Source: Albula goreensis (lineage: Eukaryota > Chordata > Actinopteri > Albuliformes > Albulidae). From it: DNA of 64,000 nt. This document shows positions 23,170 through 35,100 of the stretch, in pieces. Position numbers and translations under genes: made by a program. Within the stretch, counting starts at the first letter, position 1. Each line of letters begins with the position of its first letter. The stretch lies in contig CM040755.1 of NCBI GenBank assembly GCA_022829145.1, positions 21,225,063 to 21,289,062 of the forward strand, in the 5' to 3' direction. The notes under the pieces were generated by a model. It did not search any database and was not told the DNA's origin. It worked only from the letters and a program-made list of their open reading frames with translations.

Positions 23170-26100
23170 CTGCTTTTGTTACAGAGGTAATTGGGAAACT
23201 GTGTAATAGTGACATCACATCTATCAGATGAATGCATTCGAGTAAGTATCTATGGATTGGCTATGCTTTCAGGTGGCACAGAGGGTGGATGGAGTTTGCA
23301 GTGCAGCACTTAAAGTGTCTCTTGAAGTGGTTCTCTTATGATAGTGATTAGGCAACACTCGCAGAAATTCTGCAAACATTCCTAAAATCATTTGTGGAGT
23401 AGTTTGCAAATCCTTACTTAAGATACATTTCATCAGGAAACCCACCCCTGAACAGTATATTGCTTTTGTCTGCAACTTAAACTTTAAAAAAAAAAAAGAT
23501 TTCTGTTTGAATAGTTGCTTATACTGTTATTACTCAAACTTTTTATTTTATTTTTTTCTATAAAGTTTGCTTGTTTGACCTTGATAAGAAGCAGGAGATG
23601 AGGCTCATGCAAAACCCAAGGGGAGCTGGCATCTAATTAAAATATGACACAAAGGTCACTGGGTCAAATGGTAGAAAGGACATTGCTGTTATACCCTGAA
23701 GCACGGAGCACAAGGTCTGCATTTTTGCTGTAAATACCCAGCTGTATTTTAAGGGTATTTAAAAGTGAGTGCATACTGTCCCTGGATAAGATATGTATGA
23801 CCATTCGGTTACTGTATGATATAAGGGCTGTAGATGCACTTGAAAAGTAAGTGCTCATTATCTCCAGAAACCAAAAATAGGTTTAATGTTTATTAATGCT
23901 GAACCATGCATACTCTTCATTTATGACTGATAAAATCTGTTGTGGTCCTTTATCTGCTCAGTGGTTGATCTGCCACTGCTTGGTACCAATGGCAGTGCAA
24001 TTTTCCCAGTAATGCTCATATCTGAATAAGAGATTGGTATTAATTGAAAGCTCACGTTATGTAGCTTGCCTTGTTTGATCACCTGCTAGCGGACTGCTGT
24101 CATGCCAATTTGGAAAACTTGGTGGACCAACATATGTGCCAACAGTGGGCCACTAAGGAGCAGCAGGGAGCAACTTCATGGTCTCTGGCTGGGTTTTATT
24201 CAATACTGCTTCTCAATTAAATGCACATGTTATTTTTTTATGTTAAAAATTATAATTATTTTATTTGATTTGCACAAAGTAAAAGTTAAGGACAAAAGTT
24301 TTTTTTTATTCATTTTCCACGCTGTGGTAGATTGTATACAGCTCACTCATACAGCTAAGCTTCTTCAGCTGCTGTGTGTGAACTCTACGGATCAGGACAC
24401 CTGCAGCATTTCCATTTAACCAGCTGTATTGCATCACTCAATTTTCTGAACAAGATTAACCATTTTGCAATAAGCTGCTAACCTAGGGCCTGCTATATAT
24501 TCTCGCCCCGGTACTGCAAACATGGGGTTGGTACTATTTGCACAAAGATGCTTCTTAATACATTCATTCAATAACAAGGCAGTACATAATTCCCCAAATG
24601 GAAGACACTCTCAAGAAATTCACATTGATTTTTTTGGAGAATACAAAATGGTTATACTCAAAAGACAGACAAATTGATTGGATGATCAATTGATGAGTGA
24701 TTCTTCAATTATTTCAATGTCATATGTTTATTGATTTAGTAAACACTGTGTTTTAAGGTTTGTACAGTCCATATAGTCACTCTTGATACTTTAATCTTGA
24801 CAATGCAAATCAATTAATGAGTCAGACATAAACAATGTGCATACCCAGTTAAGCAGAAGATTACCACAAGTAATTTAAAATCCAGTATCAGCAGGAAAAT
24901 CTTCAATGCAAATAAGAGATAAAATGCAAGATGTTGCAGTGGAAGTATTGTGAATTGCCAGGGAACACTGTGAAAACTACACAGCCACAAAGTAATTACA
25001 ACCATGACCTGAATGAATAATGTATTCATTTCAAGCCATTTTCTTTGAAATTGAAGTAAACCAGTGTAACTTTTGTTTTTCCAAAAAGGAATGTTTAATG
25101 GCTGCACTGAATGAATTTGTAAATGATTAATGCGGGCCTGCACAAATTATGAAAATTGTGGAAATTCAATACTTTAAATAAAACCAAGGACATATTTCTT
25201 TGGAAAAACAACAGCCAATTTTTTAAATTTATTTGAAGGATGAATTGAGCAAGGAATGAGTTCATTTTCACATAATTCAGACATTCTGAATTTATGTAGT
25301 TACTCATGTGGCTAGAGGTTAATTAATACAGTAAAGGTCACAAAAGGTTGATAATGGGAATGTCTTCCATTTCCAAAAGTTCAAATCTACAAGCATCCAA
25401 TTACTTATCTGTGGAAACCTTAAAATAGCCCAACCCCAATGGAAAGGTTGATGACATACCTGCAAGGTAGCTTCCAAATGGCATTTTCCTTATTATTATA
25501 ACAGACCCTCAGACATATGGAACTTAGCGACAGGAAACCACCAGTCAAGCAAATGGAGTATAAAACTGACAGAATCGAATAGCACCTAATGCATTCGAAA
25601 CATTCAAGGCAAAAATGTGATCATTAAAATGAAATGCCACCACACCTTCCATTGATACAAAAGCTAAATATAATTATTACAAGAACAGGGACCTCAGTAT
25701 TCTTAGAAATCTATTCTGTATTATAGTATTCTTATTCTTATTCATAGTCTTATTGATAAAGAATAGTAGATTTACTGGATAGCAAACATTAATTGTCAGC
25801 TGAAAGACTATTATGTTGTACAAATCTATTTATGAAGCAAATTCTTGGATTTCCCTCAAAATCTTGTTTAACATGTTTTGTCAAAACAAGGAAGTATAAA
25901 ACAAATATAATGATGCTGCCTTGCCATTGTGTGTCCTGAGATATGGTCTGAATGTGCTTGCATAAGTGAGGATGCATTTGGTTACTTTCTTCCATACATC
26001 TGGACTAGTGTTCCCTCCAAAGTTTATACAACCTGATAGTTCTTTCTCAATCATAATTCATATTTAGATGCCATCACTTAAAGTGCAATATTGAAGTCAA

Positions 26101-26685
26101 TTAACTTACTCTTTTTTTACTAAATGACTTTCCAAAACCGTGACAGTGAGAACACCTCGGCACTGTCAATTTAAAGCACATTTCAGTCTCAATCTGTAAA
26201 TCATTCCAACAAGTAGGTCTCATCTTTACTTTTATCCATTTCAGTGCATTGCTGTTTGCCAAATAATATTTCTTTTGAAAAATTCACATTAAAATTGTCA
26301 TTGATTTTGTTCACTTCTGTTCTGTATGCACTGTTCTATTTTCTTCCCACTCTATTAATATCTCATTATCCCAGTGTTATACATATGGATAGAATTCAGT
26401 CTGCTTCCTTTTTTTAAAGCAAGCCATTATATAGTAGTGTTAAAATTCAAGCACTGAGGTGTGCAGGCATTATACCATTTCAGTCAAAAGCTCTTTAAAT
26501 TTTCTCTGAACATCAGATAAAAAGTTATGCAAAGAAGGACTATCTATAATACATCTGGAGTTCTTTCTCACTACGCAAGAATTGAGTTATAAAACAAGAT
26601 CCCCTTGAGCAAACAGTCTCTTATAAAGTCATGCTTTTAATCAAACGATGTAAAGCGAAAAAGGTTTTGGAGGCTTTCGTGTCCA

Positions 26686-26687
<2 letters not shown>
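23170..26687. other. Long AT-rich non-coding stretch, no feature seen
   Basis: About 3.5 kb with no simple-repeat array, no recognised transposon terminus and no frame with an identifiable domain. The longest frame (24814-25143, minus, 109 codons) is hydrophobic and low complexity. Confidence 0.45.

Positions 26688-26754
<67 letters not shown>
26688..26754. repeat. (GT)33 microsatellite
   Basis: 67 bp of pure GT. Confidence 0.97.
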
Positions 26755-26760
<6 letters not shown>

Positions 26761-27271
26761 TCCGAAAGAAAATATGATAAGATAAATCAAGGTTAGGAAT
26801 GGGTAATCAATGGATCTCCAATAAAGAAAGTGTTTGAACAAAACATAAGTATGCATGGGTGTAAGCAAGAAATCACAAAGTTTTCAATCACAGTGGGAGC
26901 TATTGAAAATGATCCTGTCATTCTGTTATTTCACACAGTAGGGAAGTAATGTAGTGTAACAGTCAGAGAACTGAGTCTCTCACTCAAAAGTGTCTCCCAC
27001 TTTGTGCATTTACCTATAAAGCCAAAGTGTTAGAGGTTTGTGACCAGGAGGTTATTTTGAATTAACATGGTCTCACAGTTGGCAGCATACAGCAGCCTCA
27101 GCCATGAGCAGTCCTGCTCTTGATTCTAGCAGACAGCCTTTATCCAGACAAAGGAGGAGCTCTTTTACATGCATAAACTTATGATTTCACAGGCATCAAT
27201 GAAGACTTACCACAGGCTTGTAAGGACTAATTTCATTCCCATGCTGCAAGCCTGGACAGGAACCTGGACAC
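26755..27271 (+). mobile_element. Possible LTR end upstream of a primer-binding site
   Basis: The sequence immediately before the primer site ends AACCTGGACA, so a 3' CA terminus sits one base from the primer site, as expected for an LTR. A TATA-like CTATAAAG lies near 27012. No matching second LTR or clear 5' TG boundary was found, so the length and left edge are unknown. This is the expected place for a decayed LTR, inferred mainly from the primer site. Confidence 0.3.
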
Positions 27272-27289
27272 TGGTGACCCCGACGTGAT
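27272..27289 (+). mobile_element. Retroelement primer-binding site for tRNA-Trp
   Basis: TGGTGACCCCGACGTGAT is an exact 18-base complement of the 3' end of vertebrate tRNA-Trp including CCA. Alpharetroviruses use this primer sequence, and from memory some Ty3/gypsy elements do too. Exact 18-base identity is very unlikely by chance. It marks the start of the internal region of an LTR retroelement on the + strand. No gag-pol reading frame survives downstream. Confidence 0.75.
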
Positions 27290-27544
27290 CAAAGATGGGT
27301 TATCCATTAGGGCCCATAAATACCAGCAGCCACTTCAACCATGAACACTGGGAAAAACTGAGGGGGGCATGCGGGTGAGACAGCTGCAGAGTTGGAAACA
27401 AATAACTGATGGTCATTGGAATGGGTTAAATTGTACCCCAGTATGTAAATAAGTGTGTATAGCCCTGAGGGCACCCATGCAGGGACTCCGTCCATACAGG
27501 ATGAAAGATGCAGGAGTGTTTGTCTTTCAAATTACTTTTGTGCC
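27290..27544 (+). mobile_element. Presumed leader remnant downstream of the primer site
   Basis: About 250 bp between the primer site and the next candidate LTR. No open frame with gag features is present. It is assigned to the retroelement only by position. Confidence 0.25.
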
Positions 27545-27938
27545 TGTAGGGGTGGCCTCATGGCAAGCTAGGGGAAAGGGTTGTAGAGTGTGCTTGGCAG
27601 AATCCTATTGGATGACTGAAGGACATTGGGGAGTGGAGAAGGTTGCTCAGGATGGCATTTAAGGGAAGCTTAGTGATACATTCGGGGAGCATTGCTTAAC
27701 AAGCTCCTGGCGGCCATAGTCCTTTCCGGAATAATGGGGGGTGCATACTTTGCTGTTTATCCTTGTCTTGTCTTGTTGATATCTCTGCATGTAACATCTT
27801 GATGGTGACAAATCTTATGCACTGCAATAAACATTGTTACATTTTCTATTCACAATAATGCTTCCTATTCATTCTATTCCATCTAGGTGTGTGAACAAGG
27901 GGCATCCAGTGTGGCAGCTGAGGTACGGAGGCTTTCCA
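27545..27938 (+). mobile_element. Possible LTR, weak
   Basis: The segment begins TGTAGGGG and ends TTTCCA, with AATAAA at 27826-27831 about 110 bp before the end, as in an LTR R-U5 region. The following bases (27937-27954) match a tRNA-Pro-type primer site at about 12 of 18 positions, which is weak. Terminal inverted repeats are poor and no duplicate LTR was found. It could be an unrelated dispersed repeat. Confidence 0.25.
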
Positions 27939-28074
27939 GAGGTTTGTCCCGGATACAGGGCCCCAGGTTCCGCAGCCTATCCTGTTCTGCTTGTAACAGT
28001 TGTCATAAGACGAGCTGGGTATGCTCCCTAGGATCTCAACTCTAGCTGATCTAGGCCTAGAAACCTCTGAGTGT

Positions 28075-28370
28075 AGCCAGACACCACAGTAGGCAGATGG
28101 ATGTAAGCCAAGGCTGTAGGCAGCCAGACACCATAGCAAGCCACTGGGTGTAAGCCTAGGTTGCAACAAGTCCCTTTAGGTAGTAGGAGCAGTCAGACAC
28201 CATGGCAGACCATTAGGGTGTAAGCCTAGGCTGTATGCAGCCAGACACCATGGCAGACCACTGAGTGTAAGCCTCGACTGTACTACTGTCATAGACCTCT
28301 GAGTGCGGCCAGACACATAGCAGGCCACTAGGTGTAAGCCTAGGCCGCAAACAAGTCATAGACCTCCTAG
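28075..28370 (+). repeat. Tandem repeat with alternating 47- and 69-bp units
   Basis: The motif AGCCAGACACCATGGCAGAC, followed by a GTGTAAGCCTAGG box, recurs with starts at 28075, 28122, 28191, 28239 and 28308. Spacings are 47, 69, 48 and 69 bp, so the true period is a dimer of about 117 bp. The long units carry extra sequence including TCATAGACCTC. Units differ by several substitutions, so the array is not recent. It may lie within the retroelement debris. Confidence 0.85.
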
Positions 28371-28989
28371 ATCCGCTGCGTTCATATCTAGGTTGGGGAC
28401 CTGAATCCTGGGGCGAACCTGGTTATGCCCTGCACTCTGTTGTCAGCACCTGTTTATCTGTTTGATAACTGCCTATGGAAGTGTGCGTAGAAGTCTGTGT
28501 TTCATTGTTTAAGTTCCCTTTAGGTTTGATACCTTGTATTGCCCTAGACTACAAGCGGATTCCAACGTGGTACGAGTGGAAATCAACTACTAAGCGGCAA
28601 CATGGAGGGGACACAACATAACTGACATCACTGCAACAAAACCACACATTTGTCACCTAACTTTCTTTCCCTCATAAACTAACTTCTTCCTTACAGGCTC
28701 ATAGGGTAAGATGTTTCTGGCATCTGTTAAATCTCATAAGTGCTGCAGGCAATACATAATGTATATTTTTATATTCACTTTTTCATATTTCATTGGTTTG
28801 ATCTTCCAAGCAAAAAACAGCTCAAGCTATCTCAAATGAGTATAAATGTTGAAACTGTACAAGATTGCACGCAAAGGATGAATTACTTTTTGTAGTGTTT
28901 TTTCTCCATTGCATTTCTTTAATAAACTTGTCCCTAAATGTTTGGGTAATTGAATCAACTGACATTACAGGGAGGGCCATCCTCTTTTT
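28371..28989. other. Non-coding sequence, possibly the end of the repeat complex
   Basis: 28371-28620 is GC-richer and resembles the preceding repetitive sequence in texture, with no frame or terminus recognised. 28621-28989 returns to AT-rich DNA with no feature. Confidence 0.35.
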
Positions 28990-30014
28990 CACAGTACTAA
29001 TGGTCCATACTTCCTGATATTGAAACCAGACCATGACAGTGTATACAGTGTCCAGTATTGTAGGGTACCTTTACAGGTAACATAAAGGCAAAGGTGATTT
29101 GGCTTTGCGTCACTGTGTCTGCTGTATCTGCTGTGCTGTGAGGCTCAAACAGGACCTGGAAATCATGCATTTTAGAGGAAAGCATGTGGTTGTCAGGACT
29201 GTCCAAAACTGTGCAGGAAATGAATCAATCAGACAGCTAAATACCAATATGAACAATTTACAGGGTAAATCCTGATTTTCCCTTCAAGTAGCAAAGACTC
29301 TAGAGTATAGTCAGATTGGTTTAAGGGGGAGACAAAGTTTCAGCACTGTACAGTCTCAGCAGAGAGCATACATTGTTGCCTGGGGTGCAAGAAGACTCAG
29401 ATCCAGCAGCTGGGTGTTGAGCAGTAGTGTCCTTTTCAACTTCTGTGGTCGTATGAGTTACACTTCCATCAATTGCTGGTAGGAATCTGCGCCACTGATC
29501 ATGCTCTGAGTGGAGCTCTCTCAGAACACGCAAGAAAAAACATTTTCAGTTTGTTAACTGCAGGCACAGCAGAACTTCAAGGAACATGCAAGATAAGTTC
29601 TGCATCTGTAGCGGTGCGATTTAGGACTATGAATCAGGCGTGGAGTACCTGGCACAGCAGAACCATCCTGGAACATGGGACTGGATACAGACTGCTCACA
29701 GGGCCCAGGATTTGGAGTGCCTCAGTAAGTAAAGCAAACATACTCGACATTGAGTATGTAGAGCTACTAGAAAGCACAGACATCAGCCTAAGCTCTGGCT
29801 CATCAGGACGGAATCCCACTCGGTCACTGAGCTAGATGTCTATCTGGCCTTTGTACCCCCAGATGACATAACCACACATTCTGATTTGAGTCAGGGGAAA
29901 CACAACTGTGTGGTTTCCAACAGGACCCTGGGACAGGTCTGCATACTTACTCTTGAGTCTATAGATTTTAATTCCCAGGTATACCACCCCCTTTCCTTCA
30001 ATGATTATCTTCAT
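28990..30014 (-). pseudogene. Unexplained frame-rich island, possible decayed coding sequence
   Basis: On the minus strand frames 30014-29832 and 29819-29634 are in the same phase, separated by one TAG and three codons. Further frames lie at 29533-29321 and 29206-28997. A textbook splice donor (GTAAGT, at 29945-29950 on the complement) lies within the first. The + strand also has a 120-codon frame (29473-29835). No protein family is recognised. It could be a degenerate exon cluster, transposon coding remains or GC-rich chance. Confidence 0.2.
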
Positions 30015-30499
30015 TTTGTGGAGGCATCAGAAATATTGATTTTATGCTTCTATTATTTTTAAGGCCTAGATTACTGTCCCAAAATACCCAGACTCAGTGG
30101 TGTAGCCCAGTATGTATAACACTCTTATAAGGGTAGTTTATCTAAGAATGTGGTTATGGAATATTATAGTAATTGAAACTTCTGCTTGTGATATCTGCTC
30201 TAAAGATGACAGATGGCACACAGATTTTTGGTGGCAACCAGGGCCAAAAGCAAAAAGAACAATCACTTCAGAGTGCCATCCTTTCTCTCCTTATTTCTTT
30301 CTTTTAAATTACATTTAATCATCTTAAACGAGTACAGGTGGAACTATAAGAGATTAATTGCATTTAATGAATTATTAAAACCAATAATGTATGGATGTCA
30401 GTATGACACTTCAGCTTGTAAGGCTTGGGAGAAACTGAAATACAATTTTCAAATTCTTAGAATATTTAAATTGAACTTTGAACATGTTTAGTGGAGAAC
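30015..30499. other. Non-coding sequence, no feature seen
   Basis: AT-rich. The 92-codon frame at 30213-30491 has no domain. Confidence 0.45.
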
Positions 30500-30780
30500 T
30501 TGGCTCTCACAGTTCAGTCCTTTAGCTCATTCACTTATGCAAGGTGGAGTTCACTTACTAAAGGCAACATTTTTTTTCCGGGCTCTTCAACAAAGAAACC
30601 AGTCCATTAATTTTGCAGGCGCAAATGAAACATTTATTGGTGAGTGTCACTCAGAATGCCTCTCTATAACAAGCCAGTCTCCATTACCTTTGCTATCGTG
30701 AGGTAATTGGGCTTCTGTTGGAATGCTTGCAATATACAGTGGATCTTTTCAAATAGCCTAGAACTGAACAAATGACATGG
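30500..30780. promoter_or_regulatory. Candidate conserved non-coding block with an inverted ATTACCT pair
   Basis: Repeat-free complex sequence. ATTACCT (30683-30689) and AGGTAAT (30701-30707) form an inverted pair 11 nt apart, with flanking CC/GG that extend the symmetry. CCATTAATTTTGC lies upstream. This is enhancer-like by texture only. Confidence 0.3.
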
Positions 30781-33761
30781 CAGGAGGATTCCTTTGATCC
30801 TGATTGGGAGCTCATACAGACTTTGTCTGCCTTTTGCCAGAAGGTTTTTTTTTTAAACAGGTACAACACAACATCTCTGCATTAATAATTCAGCAATGAC
30901 ATTTACACCTCTTGTCTTGTCATACACAGGAATGCACACATACACACATACACACACACAGACAAATGCGGTTATAATAACAGCACTGTTGGAGAAGAGG
31001 AAGAGGATGCTGGGGAGACTGATGAAGAAGAGGACTGGCAGATATGTCCTGCAGCTCTGTGCTGCTCTACCTTGCATTCCTTTCCACCAGGCAGGGATTT
31101 CCACTCATCATGACATTTCCATGGGCAAGACATTTAGGTTACACAGGCACCCTTACTGACAGAATGCTGCTTATCCGTACCATTGTAATCAAGCTCTTTC
31201 ATTATTGAAACATACCAGCACCTGCTTGTATTTACCACATCAAACAAGACCCGGGAGGTGGGGGGGGGAGTGGCTCCACGGTGTCCCATTGCATATAACT
31301 AATACTGCGGTGGATGCTGCAACGTGGTGGCAAGAATGCTTTTAAATCAGTACTGTCAAAATAGGAATTAAATTTGTTTTTAGGTTTGTTTGCATAACAT
31401 GGTAGACATTTGCTAACTGCTGAAAAATACGTAATTTATCTCATCAATAGTGTTAACATTTGGATGACATTGATGACATGCCTGACTCACACCTTGTTCA
31501 CACACACTTAGAGTAGCTTCAGTATTGCACTTTGCAGGAAACTGAGATGTTGTATGTCTGAAATTGAGGTTAGTATAAAGAGGCACATTTAATTACATTT
31601 CCTTGCGGTGTGCTAAAAGGAACAATAATAAAAGAGCTTCCTGGCCTGTTGGAGCTATTCCCTCCAATGCACACCCCTTTCCAAACTGGTACTACACTGT
31701 GGTTTAATGTCAGACAAATTCTGCTCACCCTTAAGCAGGTCAGTGGGGTTTCTGTGGATTCAGACAGTCTGCCAAAAGTAAAAAATTTCTCCCTGCTTTG
31801 GAAACACAAACAGATGAGCGCTACCCTTTGGGGTTTGTTATCTGTGTTTTTCAGTATTAATAAGCATTACTTATACAAAACTAGATTTCCCATTAATTCA
31901 TTTTTTTCTCCTGTTGAAGTGTTATAATTTCTGTATCTACATGTCCAGTTCATTAATTCTTAACAATTAAAGTTTGAGCAACAAAATAGTGCAATTATTC
32001 TTACCCTTATGCTAATGAGTTTCCTCTCAGGATGCCATGTCGGCAGTGGCTTATTAGAAATTCCTTTTTCAATCTTCCCAGCGGTGAACTGATGAAATAT
32101 AGGACCATTTCAGTCTGGCCTCTCTACTGTTGGAAGGCAGATTTTTGTATGAAAGTCTGGTGAGAGCCCAGCCAAGGCAGTAGCTGTCAGCGCAGTCATG
32201 TACCAAAACCCAAACGTGCTAGGAACAGCGTTTGCCTTAATTTATACTTCCTATGCAAACCCACATTGCCTGGTCTGCACTATAATCATAGTTATAATTG
32301 TGAGTTGTTTACATTTTTGTTTGACTGCAGTGTTCATCAGGGGTGTTTCTAGCTGGTTGTGCACAGACTAAAATTTAGTTGGCAGAGCAACCTGTCTTTG
32401 GGAACCTCATTGATTGGTCAAGTAGTGGTGGCAGGAAGGTTTTGCAAGAAGCAGGTCTAACGACAGAGTAGAAGACTTATTAACAGAACCAAAAAATATG
32501 CAACATCATCAAGCTGGCCAGTAGACAACCAAAGTAAATAAATTGATTCTTATCATGTATTAGTCTGGCCAGCATCACAAAGTCCCCTTCCATTTTCTTT
32601 TGCTGTTGAGTGAATAATTATACTATTTTGTTGTGTAAAAATTGATAAAATATACAGGAAAAGGCACAGAAAACCGACTGTGAAAACAAACACTGTTTGT
32701 TACAGAATCTCAGGTGTAGTGGTTGTGGGGTGGAAGGAAAAAGGAACAAAGCCAAGTTTGACAGTGCAAACAATGCTTCATTTTTACAGAAATGTGGCAG
32801 AGCAAAAACACAGCAGTAATATCTTAGGAGCACTAGTAAAATGACAGATACAGCACACCAAAAGAAAACCAGGCTTAACTGTTGTCAGTAGTTGTGATGG
32901 CTATTAAAGTATGACTATGCTCTTCTTAGTTCATTACCTCAGAGGTGGATCAAAGCCTCCCTGCAATAACTGGTCATGTTTAATACTTTGTTTCTCATTT
33001 GTATGACTATAGGATCACATCTAAGAAACAAATTGGCCAGGTTCTGTTAAGGTGAATGTACTGCTGCTGGAGCATGATCAATGTTTACAATATTATCATG
33101 CTGACATGTCTTCTGATTTTGCTTTCTTTGCTTTGTGTTTATAGAGGAAAATTAGTTAATCTTCTTTTCCCTGGATATGTGTATGCATAGCAGGATTATG
33201 AATCAAATTTTGATATTGCATGGCTTATTTGAATGGGGAAATTAAGTTCATTAACAAACACTGAAAGGATTTGTTGACCTTTTATGTAATTCTTCAATAT
33301 TGAATCACAAAATGTTGGGGTTCCATTAGTCTCTTAGCTCACAGAGTTTTTCCAGTTACTGACAAAACATGTAGGTGGAAAGTCAGATAGAAGATAGAAC
33401 AAAATTGTTCATTTAGCTAATTATGGTAGAATTGAAAAATATTGGCTAGAATTTGTAATATAATACATCTTAGGATCACTGCCTAATTGTATTTATTTTT
33501 TTTGTTTATTTTTACCTGAATTCTACAGTTAAATAATGCTTTATTAGTTACACAGAGTGATAAATAAAATATACTAACTGGTATAATTGGCCCATTGGCT
33601 GTGTCCTGAATAAAAACGTCACCTCTTGGCCTTAGGCTATTCTGGAAAATTATATTTGGAGCAACTAACTGCTGAAAAGTACATCACAACATTGGTTTTA
33701 ATTGCATACAATACCTATTGAGGTGCATGCCCCTACATGCCCAGTTAAAATAACTAGGAAA
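30781..33761. other. Long non-coding stretch, no major feature
   Basis: Holds a short CA-rich piece (30930-30962), a G9 run near 31260 and unique-looking DNA. The segments 31580-31930 and 32000-32330 have the complex texture of possible regulatory DNA but nothing specific. Frames of 105 codons (31610-31927) and less have no recognised domain. Confidence 0.4.
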
Positions 33762-33830
33762 AGGTCCTCTGGGTGGTTCACAGGGAGAGCCCTGAGATTA
33801 GGGGTTTGAAACCCAGTCTAACCATTGCCT
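33762..33830 (+). mobile_element. Possible tRNA-derived SINE head, degenerate
   Basis: TGGTTCACAGG (33774-33784) resembles an RNA polymerase III A box. GGTTTGAAACC (33803-33813) resembles a B box in a T-arm-like GGGTTTGAAACCC setting. The spacing fits a tRNA promoter. The rest does not fold into a good cloverleaf and no SINE tail is recognised. Confidence 0.3.
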
Positions 33831-34419
33831 GCTTTGTCTTTGTCTGAAGTCTGCTTTCTCAAGGCAATCCCCAGAATTGGTGGGCTTAGCATTGTTCTCT
33901 GTCGTGTTGCAGGTATTAAGAGGTTCATGATAATGGCTTTAGGGGATTCTAGAAATGAACCTTGTGGAAGTAACAATGGCAGTATTCATAGTCATGGAAA
34001 ACTTACAGCCACCATTTGTGACGCACTAATATAACAGACTGAACAGGAAAAAAAAAATATTCCTGATCTGTTTAAATATCTGTACAAGGCAATTTTTGGA
34101 TACCTAATTCATTATTGTCATAGCTTAGATAACTCCCCTTTACAGAATGCCTTCCATTAATAACTGCAATACACCCAGACTGCCATTTTCATTTCAGTTT
34201 CTCTCTTTTTTAATAACAGTAGCTCTGGGTCTCTAGAAAAGCTTATCAGGAAAAAGTCATACACCAGGGTTCATGTGAGCAATATATTTTCTTATTAGGT
34301 ACCTAATTACTTTTGTCAATCTCTCACAATGACACCCTGGGCACTGGTGAAGTTCCATTCCACACTTTTCTGTTGCCAATTTGGCTGTCATTGACTCAAC
34401 ACTTCTCTAACAAACGCCT
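33831..34419. other. Non-coding sequence, no feature seen
   Basis: Contains a small inverted repeat around an A run (CAGGAA...TTCCTG, near 34046-34066). Nothing else is supported. Confidence 0.4.
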
Positions 34420-34760
34420 CATTCTTTTTTTTTTCCTTCCAGAACTCCATTAAAGGCTTTTGACTCCTGGCAATTACAGAGGTGGTATTTCAGAGGTGTT
34501 CTTGCCAGTAAAGGAGAGAGCACCCCGCAAAGGCTTTGAAAAGCTTTTGTAGACGTCACAGCCAAGGCGCAAAGCAATGGACTCATTTCCCTGATTTATC
34601 TCGTGGGCCTTGTGGCATTCTGAGATCAGCTTCGGTAGCCTGTCCATATGGGGTTTTTGATCATGTGTCCTTAACATTGACATGTTTAGACTGCTTTTGA
34701 CGTTGGCTTGGGATGGAGACTTAAAATCAGACAGAAAAAATCGCAACACCAAAAAGGGGA
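34420..34760. promoter_or_regulatory. Candidate conserved non-coding block with a CRE-like site
   Basis: One of the most complex, non-repetitive stretches in the window. It contains AGACGTCA (34551-34558, 7 of 8 bases of a cAMP response element), GGCAATTACAG, and balanced composition. The minus 92-codon frame (34474-34752) has no known domain. Enhancer-like; conservation untested. Confidence 0.35.
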
Positions 34761-35100
34761 GTGGGGTTATGGCTAACTCTATTTTATGAGTTACCTTTGG
34801 GTACTTTAGTTAGTGGGTTTCTTAGCAGGCCAGGTTTATGGCTGTGGCCTGCTGCTGCAGGAATGAATGTTAAAACTCTTAAAGATCCACAACACTGAAC
34901 AGGGGTCAGTGTGAGGGAGTAAATATATCTGGGCTCCACTGGAAGCAACAGTCACTTTGATCATATAATACCTGAAGTCCCAGAATTCTCCTCTCAAAAT
35001 GTAATTTGAAAAGAAAATTACATAGAAATGAGCTACACTCAATGAGCTGACTCTCTGGGTCCACCTGATCTCAGTGCAGATGATACATTTCATTTAGCAA
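34761..35100. other. Non-coding sequence, no feature seen
   Basis: Sits between two candidate blocks. The 85-codon minus frame at 34836-35093 is unsupported. Confidence 0.4.

Noticed and set aside
28075-28370. CRISPR array
   Set aside because: Spacers are similar to one another and part of the repeat unit, and the genome context is vertebrate. It is a tandem repeat.
33762-33830. Functional tRNA gene
   Set aside because: A- and B-box-like motifs are present but no acceptor stem or proper anticodon arm forms. At most it is a SINE head.
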